Source of the DNA: Gemmatimonadota bacterium
GTDB taxonomy: Bacteria > Gemmatimonadota > Gemmatimonadetes > Palauibacterales > KS3-K002
DNA length: 56,827 nucleotides
Assembly (NCBI GenBank): GCA_020344015.1
Contig: CP070812.1
Location: 2,997,159-3,053,985 of the forward strand
Direction of reading: 5' to 3'
Below are positions 52,252 through 56,827 of this stretch, piece after piece. Each line of letters begins with the position of its first letter. Position 1 is the stretch's first letter. A program made the position numbers and the translations under genes. The notes under the pieces are model-generated. The model was not told the DNA's origin. It searched no databases and saw nothing but the letters and a program-made list of their open reading frames with translations.

Positions 52252-54195
52252 GCCGCTCTCGTCACTCTCGGCAATCTCGCGCGACAAACGTACCAACTCG
52301 TCTCGATCTCGGACGTTGAAGAAATAGGCCCATCCGTCCCCTCGCTTCAGGTAAATGCCCGGTTCCAGCAAGCCGAGCGTCAGCGGCACGCATTTCCAGA
52401 TGCGCCTCGAGGACCAAACGGCCGGGAACCGCAGTAGCGACATCTCCCCCAGACGGTCCGCGGGGATTGGTACCGAGCGATACGACAGGTACTTGATCCG
52501 CAGGTGGTCGTCGAAGAGGAGGATCTTGCGTGGTATGTGAGCCGGGACTTGCATGAGCAGAAATACACCGAATGCCAACATCGCTGCATAGGCGAGCCAC
52601 TGAACTAGGAAACTGTCCAGTTGCACGAGGTGCCTGTAGGTCAGCTGTTCGTAGATGAAGGCGACGAAACGGACCACGACCGCGAGGAAGGCGATCAGGG
52701 CCAGCGCGGCCACCACCGAATAGGCGCGCGGCATCCTGAAACGGGCAACGTAACGGATCCGTGTCATGTCTACGGGACGGATCAGCCGCCGACGCGTGAA
52801 GTGAACAGTGAACCAGGTGATAACAGCGGCCAGCAGCAGAAGTGTACCCTGTGTCAGGGGATGCGGTCGTGCTATCGTCAGAACCTGCCGTTCCGGGACA
52901 AAAAAATCTCTGGCGAAGGTCTGGACCTCCTCTCTCGTGAAGCCCGCGAACGCGCCGGCCAGATCCGGGAAGTCCGCATGCACCCTCGAATCGTAGAATA
53001 GATCGCGAACCCAAACCTCGAGATCCTCCGAGGCGCTACTGCGCACTTTTAACTGGCGCGTAACCGCCGCGCGATCTGCATCGAACTCTTCCTGCGAGAA
53101 GGTCCCCCCGCGTAGCGCCTCGAGTTCACCCTCTATGACTGCCTTTGCAAATCCGAATTCCTCCGGCTTGATCCCACCCGTCACATGCAGGTAACCGGCA
53201 CCACCGCGCTTCACTATGCCCACGCTGATCCCGTACGTGGCTTTCCGGTCACCGAAACGCAGCCTGTCGTTCAGGCGCTTGCTCAGTAGCTCGCGGATGA
53301 AGACCAGCACCACCTCCTGATCGGCCGAAAGGTCATAGAACTTGAAGCGGTTACTGTAACGGACGTCGGACCTGTAGCCCCAGAACAACGTCTGGCGGTA
53401 GCGCCCGGGGTCGCGAGCTGGGGGTGCCGGTTCCGGCTCCGCTCGCGCCGGTAGGGTGGCGAAGGTTCGGGTAACCGCGTCGAGCACCGCTCCCCGGTCG
53501 ATGTCTCCCACCACCGTCAGCGTCATCTGAGATGGAACGTAGTAGGTGTCGTAGAAATCGAGCAGGTCGCCAGAAGTTATGCCGTACAGACTCCTGAATG
53601 GGTAGTAGTCGCGCGATCTCCAGGTTCCGAGCCCGAACTCCTGCTCCCAGAATCCGGGCGTCCTCAGGAACGGTGGGTTGATGACGTAGGCGGCGAGCCA
53701 ATCGAACAGCTGGCGCGGCCGCGCTCGGACCTCGAGAGCCACCGGCTCCCGTTGCCGCTCGACGACCTCGGGGTCCATGGCATGCGGGGCCAGAATCCGA
53801 TGCAACCATTCCAACGCGTAGAGCGCGTGCTCGCTTCCGATGTGAACGTAGTAGAAGGTTCGGTCTGCCGTGACTGAGGCATTGTAGACGCCGCCGCGTT
53901 CCTCTATCTCGCGCTTGATCTCTTCTTCCGTTCGACCCGGCTGGTCGCTGAACACCATGTGCTCGGTGAAATGAGCGAGCTGTTCCTTCCCAGGTGGGTC
54001 GCGGTCCGATCCGAAGGGCAGTGCCACGCTGATCGATACCACGGGGTCGCTCGGCAGGTGCTTGTACCAGAGCTTGAGGCCGTTAGCGAGTCGGTGGGTC
54101 TCGAAGTCGGCGAACGGATTGGCGATTTCCTGCGAGTCTACGGCAGCAGGCTGAGCAGCGAATACAAGAGCGGCGAGGAAACAGACAGTAGTCAT
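52210..54195 (-). CDS. M16 peptidase fused to a C-terminal membrane domain
   Basis: A 661-residue exported protein. The signal peptide MTTVCFLAALVFAAQPAA is followed by an M16 domain with zinc motif HFTEH (75-79); the later M16 lobe spans to ~440. A hydrophobic segment (TLLLLAAVITWFTVHF) follows at ~455. Further segments (VVAALALIAFLAVVVRFVAFI, FLVQWLAYAAMLAFGVFLLMQV) precede a soluble cytoplasmic-type end. Typical M16 enzymes are soluble, so a membrane-embedded C-domain is unusual. Its ATG overlaps the antiporter stop (ATGA), so the two are made together. A role in membrane protein or peptide turnover is inference. Confidence 0.88.
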   Translation of the reverse strand: MTTVCFLAALVFAAQPAAVDSQEIANPFADFETHRLANGLKLWYKHLPSDPVVSISVALPFGSDRDPPGKEQLAHFTEHMVFSDQPGRTEEEIKREIEERGGVYNASVTADRTFYYVHIGSEHALYALEWLHRILAPHAMDPEVVERQREPVALEVRARPRQLFDWLAAYVINPPFLRTPGFWEQEFGLGTWRSRDYYPFRSLYGITSGDLLDFYDTYYVPSQMTLTVVGDIDRGAVLDAVTRTFATLPARAEPEPAPPARDPGRYRQTLFWGYRSDVRYSNRFKFYDLSADQEVVLVFIRELLSKRLNDRLRFGDRKATYGISVGIVKRGGAGYLHVTGGIKPEEFGFAKAVIEGELEALRGGTFSQEEFDADRAAVTRQLKVRSSASEDLEVWVRDLFYDSRVHADFPDLAGAFAGFTREEVQTFARDFFVPERQVLTIARPHPLTQGTLLLLAAVITWFTVHFTRRRLIRPVDMTRIRYVARFRMPRAYSVVAALALIAFLAVVVRFVAFIYEQLTYRHLVQLDSFLVQWLAYAAMLAFGVFLLMQVPAHIPRKILLFDDHLRIKYLSYRSVPIPADRLGEMSLLRFPAVWSSRRIWKCVPLTLGLLEPGIYLKRGDGWAYFFNVRDRDELVRLSREIAESDESGSSPEPPIGPPGPV

Positions 54196-55538
54196 CGAGT
54201 CGACAACCTTCCGGAATCAGGGCTCGCTTCTCCCCCCCTCAAGAGCGCCAGACGGAAGAGCGGCGGGCCAACCAGCTGATTGACCGCGATCATTGCGATG
54301 ATGACCGCCGCGACCTGGTCACCTCCCCACTCCGCGAAACGGTCGCGCACGATCGTTGCCAGTCCTAGGGTAACGCCGGCTTGGGCGATGAACCCCACCC
54401 ACGCGTGTTGACGGATTACCGGCGGCTCACCGGTAGCAACCGCGCCCAACAACGTGCTCAGATACATTAGCGCAGCACGCACGACGATGATCACGATCCC
54501 TACCTTCCAGACGACCGGGATGGCCCCCAGATCTAGGTCCGCTCCGGCCACCGCGAAGAAGAGGGCGTAGAGGGGCAGAGAGTTGGCCTCGAGCGCCCGG
54601 ACGAATCGCGGTCCTTGTATCGAGAAATTCTGAACCACGAACCCGGCGGACATGCTCAACAGGATATAGAATTCGGATTCCAGCCCGAGCACTTCCGTCA
54701 GCTCGACAATGCCGAAGGCTACGGCGAGGACGAAGAGGATGGGCTGTGCGGCCACTTTCTCCAAGTAGAGGCCGATCAGCCAGCCGACGGCTCCACCACA
54801 GGCGAGAGCCAGGCCAATCCGCAGGCTCAGCTCGCCCACCTGATGCAGATCGAAACCGCGCGCCGGTTCGACCAAGACTATAGCCGCCGGGATGACGACT
54901 GCAATCAGCAAGAGAACGAGAACATCCTTGAACACGCTGACCCCGAGCACGGTATCGGCAAGCGGGCCTCGCGCACGCAGCTCGGTCATCACGGCGATGA
55001 TCGTGGCCGGCGAATTGGCCACCGCGACGAGTCCGAAGATCAGCGCGACGGCTAGGACGACTCGCCCCCCTTGGCCGGCCAGAGCAGGGAAGAGCCCGCT
55101 GGCAAGAAAAACCGCCGCAGTCACACCCACCAGGATCAGCGCGATCTGCAGTACCGTCGTCGTCACTATGTTAGCTAACCGCTCACCGATGTGGCTGGCG
55201 CGCAGTTCGCCGCCTGCCTGCAGGGCGATCACGCTCAAGGCGACGTCGTTGATCAGCCGAAAACCTTCCACCGTGTCCTGCGGGAGAAGCCGCAGAACGT
55301 GAGGTCCGAAAAGGAGGCCGATGGCCAGGTAGCCGGTGATCCGGGGCAGGCCCACATCCCGGGCTAGCTCGCCGGCGACGAACGCTGCGAGCAATAGGAA
55401 GCCCAAGAGCAGCGTGCTGGTCGCCGGACCCGTGAGTGGGCCAAAGGCTCGGAAGAGAGCCGCCAGGAGCGCGATGACCACAAGGGTCAGCAGGCGGCCG
55501 ATCCGTCGAGCGCTAACTGAACCGAAGCCGAAAGCCAT
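54192..55538 (-). CDS. CPA2-type cation/proton antiporter
   Basis: A 448-residue membrane protein with about 12-13 hydrophobic segments. LARDVGLPRITGYLAIGLLFGPHVLRLL near residue 70-95 and the later FGLVAVANSPATIIAVMTE are family-typical for Na+(K+)/H+ exchangers of the CPA2/KefB-like group. There is no C-terminal RCK/TrkA-N regulatory domain, so it is a short form. It exchanges monovalent cations for protons to hold pH and ion balance. The start is ATG 55538. It is first in a coupled pair with the M16-membrane fusion. Confidence 0.9.
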   Translation of the reverse strand: MAFGFGSVSARRIGRLLTLVVIALLAALFRAFGPLTGPATSTLLLGFLLLAAFVAGELARDVGLPRITGYLAIGLLFGPHVLRLLPQDTVEGFRLINDVALSVIALQAGGELRASHIGERLANIVTTTVLQIALILVGVTAAVFLASGLFPALAGQGGRVVLAVALIFGLVAVANSPATIIAVMTELRARGPLADTVLGVSVFKDVLVLLLIAVVIPAAIVLVEPARGFDLHQVGELSLRIGLALACGGAVGWLIGLYLEKVAAQPILFVLAVAFGIVELTEVLGLESEFYILLSMSAGFVVQNFSIQGPRFVRALEANSLPLYALFFAVAGADLDLGAIPVVWKVGIVIIVVRAALMYLSTLLGAVATGEPPVIRQHAWVGFIAQAGVTLGLATIVRDRFAEWGGDQVAAVIIAMIAVNQLVGPPLFRLALLRGGEASPDSGRLSTR

Positions 55539-55708
55539 GGCAGATTCAGAGACGGGACAAAGATAGAAACGCGCGGAATCGTACGCGGCTGGCCTGCCTC
55601 GGGCAAGCGGGCCCGGCTTTCTCCCTTGACCTACCGGGCCGCGAACGCCAAGATCGAGGTGGTTCCCCTGCCGTCGTCTGATCCTCGAACAAGAAGCGAA
55701 GCGCGACG

Positions 55709-56080
55709 ATGCGAAAACTCATCTTGTCATCGCTGGCCGGCTTGCTGACCATTGGCGTGCTCGGCGGCTGCGGCGACTCCGAGAGCGGAACCGGTGAAGT
55801 ACCCCCGATCCTCAAGGCCCAGTTTCAAACCCAGATGAAGACCATCCTGCACGACCTGCAGGCGGCCGAGGAGCAGGCCGCGGCGATCGAGGATCGCTAC
55901 CTCGGCCTGGATGAGCTGCGCGGCAGGTATTTCAATCGCCCGGTACCGGACAATTACGAACTGTCGCTGGCCGATGTCTCGGCCACAGGCTACAGCGCCC
56001 AGGTCGTGCACAAGGCGAGCGGCCTCCGCTGCCGCCTCGAGGTCGGTGGCTCGGGTAGAGGCGCGCCGACTTGCGACTAG
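55709..56080 (+). CDS. Small lipoprotein with pilin-like C-domain
   Basis: A 123-residue protein with lipoprotein signal RKLILSSLAGLLTIGVLGGC. A helical stretch (ILKAQFQTQMKTILHDLQAAEEQAAAIED) is followed by a short beta-rich end (YELSLADVSATGYSAQVVHKASG, then CRLEVGG and PTCD). The end with its Cys pair looks like the C-domain of type IV pilin-like proteins, but no pilin signal is present. GAAGCGAAGCGACG lies upstream of the ATG. Function unknown. Confidence 0.78.
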   Translation: MRKLILSSLAGLLTIGVLGGCGDSESGTGEVPPILKAQFQTQMKTILHDLQAAEEQAAAIEDRYLGLDELRGRYFNRPVPDNYELSLADVSATGYSAQVVHKASGLRCRLEVGGSGRGAPTCD

Positions 56081-56176
56081 CGCCTTGAAGTCGGTTAGAC
56101 GCGGCGTAGATTCATTCCTGGCACAACGAGGAGTTGCCAGGTGTGAGCGGGTTGTTGCGCTGCCCGCTCCTCTGTG

Positions 56177-56250
56177 GTGGGCGTAGCTCAGTCGGTTAGA
56201 GCGCCAGGTTGTGGCCCTGGAGGTCGCGGGTTCAAGTCCCGTCGCTCACC
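56177..56250 (+). tRNA. tRNA-His(GTG)
   Basis: A complete cloverleaf: acceptor GTGGGCG / CGCTCAC, D-arm GCTC/GAGC, anticodon arm CCAGG/CCTGG with loop TTGTGGC (anticodon GTG at 56211-56213), T-arm with TTCAAGT. The base before position 1 is G (56176) and the discriminator is C (56250), the G-1:C73 pair that is a His identity element. CCA is not encoded. Confidence 0.97.
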
Positions 56251-56281
56251 CCTTCATAACGTATGATTTGACAATGGCTTA

Positions 56282-56360
56282 CAGGGCTGGCCCCCGAAGT
56301 CGGCCGCTCCCGGCGTCTGGCAAGCCGGGCTCGCGGCGACGCCGGCGGAGGCCGTCCCTG
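56282..56360. repeat. Extended imperfect hairpin between tRNA-His and the rRNA promoter
   Basis: Nested arms can form one long structure: CAGGG/CCCTG (56282, 56356), CGGCC/GGCCG (56301, 56350) and CCGGCGTC/GACGCCGG (56310-56317, 56338-56345) with mismatches between. No U-tract. It may end the tRNA transcript or insulate the rRNA promoter; that role is inference. Confidence 0.6.
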
Positions 56361-56380
56361 GGCGCCGATGCCCCAGACCC

Positions 56381-56408
56381 TTGATCTTTCCAGGGTTTTG
56401 GGTATACT
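56381..56408 (+). promoter_or_regulatory. rRNA operon promoter
   Basis: TTGATC (56381-56386) and TATACT (56403-56408) with a 16-bp spacer, a near-consensus sigma-70 type pair, about 215 nt before 16S. Transcription would start near 56415. Confidence 0.8.
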
Positions 56409-56412
56409 AAAG

Positions 56413-56458
56413 TGCTCTTTGCAAATATTGCGGTGCGTCGTTTGTTCGGGCGTACCGC
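56413..56458 (+). promoter_or_regulatory. rRNA antitermination boxA with boxB-like hairpin
   Basis: TGCTCTTTGCAAA (56413-56425) matches the boxA consensus TGCTCTTTAACAA closely. An 8-bp hairpin, GCGGTGCG (56430-56437) with CGTACCGC (56451-56458), follows in the boxB-like position. These sites load the NusB/NusE antitermination complex on rRNA transcripts. Confidence 0.78.
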
Positions 56459-56590
56459 CGCTTTTTGAAAACTAGTGCTGTGGGTGTGTGACGTGTGCGT
56501 TCGGCCCCTGGCGGGTCTCGCTTCCCGCCAAGTTTTGGGGAACGAAAGCGAATAATTTCGGACGCTCATAGGGCGTTCACGAGCAAGATC

Positions 56591-56612
56591 GGGTCGGGTA
56601 ACCGACCGACCC
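56591..56612 (+). other. Hairpin in the 16S leader, possible processing stem
   Basis: GGGTCGG (56591-56597) can pair with CCGACCC (56606-56612), and the inner GGTCGG/CCGACC alternative also forms. It is 13 nt before 16S. The 3' partner of a true processing stem would lie outside the window. Confidence 0.4.
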
Positions 56613-56624
56613 TTCAGGAATACT

Positions 56625-56827
<203 letters not shown>

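Overview
The window is GC-rich bacterial chromosome, most likely from a member of the Gemmatimonadota. This is inferred from a combination common there: Ser/Thr kinases fused to TolB-like and TPR regions, an ADOP/MacB-type permease, a DUF5916 outer-membrane protein, several M16 peptidases, and a respiratory chain rich in c-type cytochromes. The first ~200 nt of a 16S rRNA gene lie at the right edge and could settle the taxonomy. No prophage, insertion sequence, CRISPR array or antibiotic-resistance island is visible. The genes read as core and lineage-specific metabolism, signalling and envelope functions.

Layout. 1-3151: a truncated TPR protein and its full-length paralogue, a membrane Ser/Thr kinase. 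3168-4073 (-): a fossil permease C-terminus and an unknown polytopic membrane protein. 4167-12757 (+): TPR lipoprotein, intrinsic terminator, GT39-like glycosyltransferase, alpha/beta hydrolase, ADOP permease, small membrane protein, Tat-exported class V aminotransferase. 12793-16266 (-): SQR-like flavoprotein and DUF5916 protein. 16471-17235 (+): uridine phosphorylase. 17310-18836 (-): TolB-like/TPR membrane protein. 19029-24005 (+): a respiratory cluster of fatty-acid-hydroxylase-like protein, cytochrome b, Rieske protein and an eight-heme cytochrome c with HEAT/TPR tail. 24175-27026 (+): an M16 protease pair closed by a strong terminator. 27116-28996 (-): PhoU-like protein and Na/Pi symporter behind a Pho-box-like repeat. 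29122-29352 (-): a small four-repeat protein. 29783-32941 (+): hybrid histidine kinase and PhnP-like hydrolase. 32942-40189: LEA14-like lipoprotein, gamma-glutamyltransferase, a small membrane protein, a HEAT-repeat-like protein, cardiolipin synthase and a GNAT acetyltransferase. 40310-43605: thiamine-binding protein and, convergent to it, pyruvate phosphate dikinase with a G-rich 3' UTR. 43836-49447 (+): PQQ dehydrogenase, lipoprotein cytochrome c and M1 aminopeptidase. 49470-55538: hydrolase-OsmC fusion, NTF2-like protein, thioredoxin-like protein, a decayed hydrolase, an M16-transmembrane fusion and a cation/proton antiporter. 55709-56827: small lipoprotein, tRNA-His, rRNA promoter with boxA, and the start of 16S.

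How the parts fit. The cytochrome b/Rieske/multiheme cluster looks like a quinol-oxidising bc-type complex in which a large octaheme protein takes the place of cytochrome c1. The SQR-like flavoprotein and the PQQ dehydrogenase would feed electrons toward quinone or periplasmic cytochromes. Many secreted or lipid-anchored peptidases (three M16, one M1, one GGT) suggest an organism that uses peptides. The most noteworthy signals are the octaheme bc-type cluster, the M16-transmembrane fusion translationally coupled to an antiporter, the Pho-box-like repeat, the G-quadruplex-type tract after ppdK, and two gene fossils.
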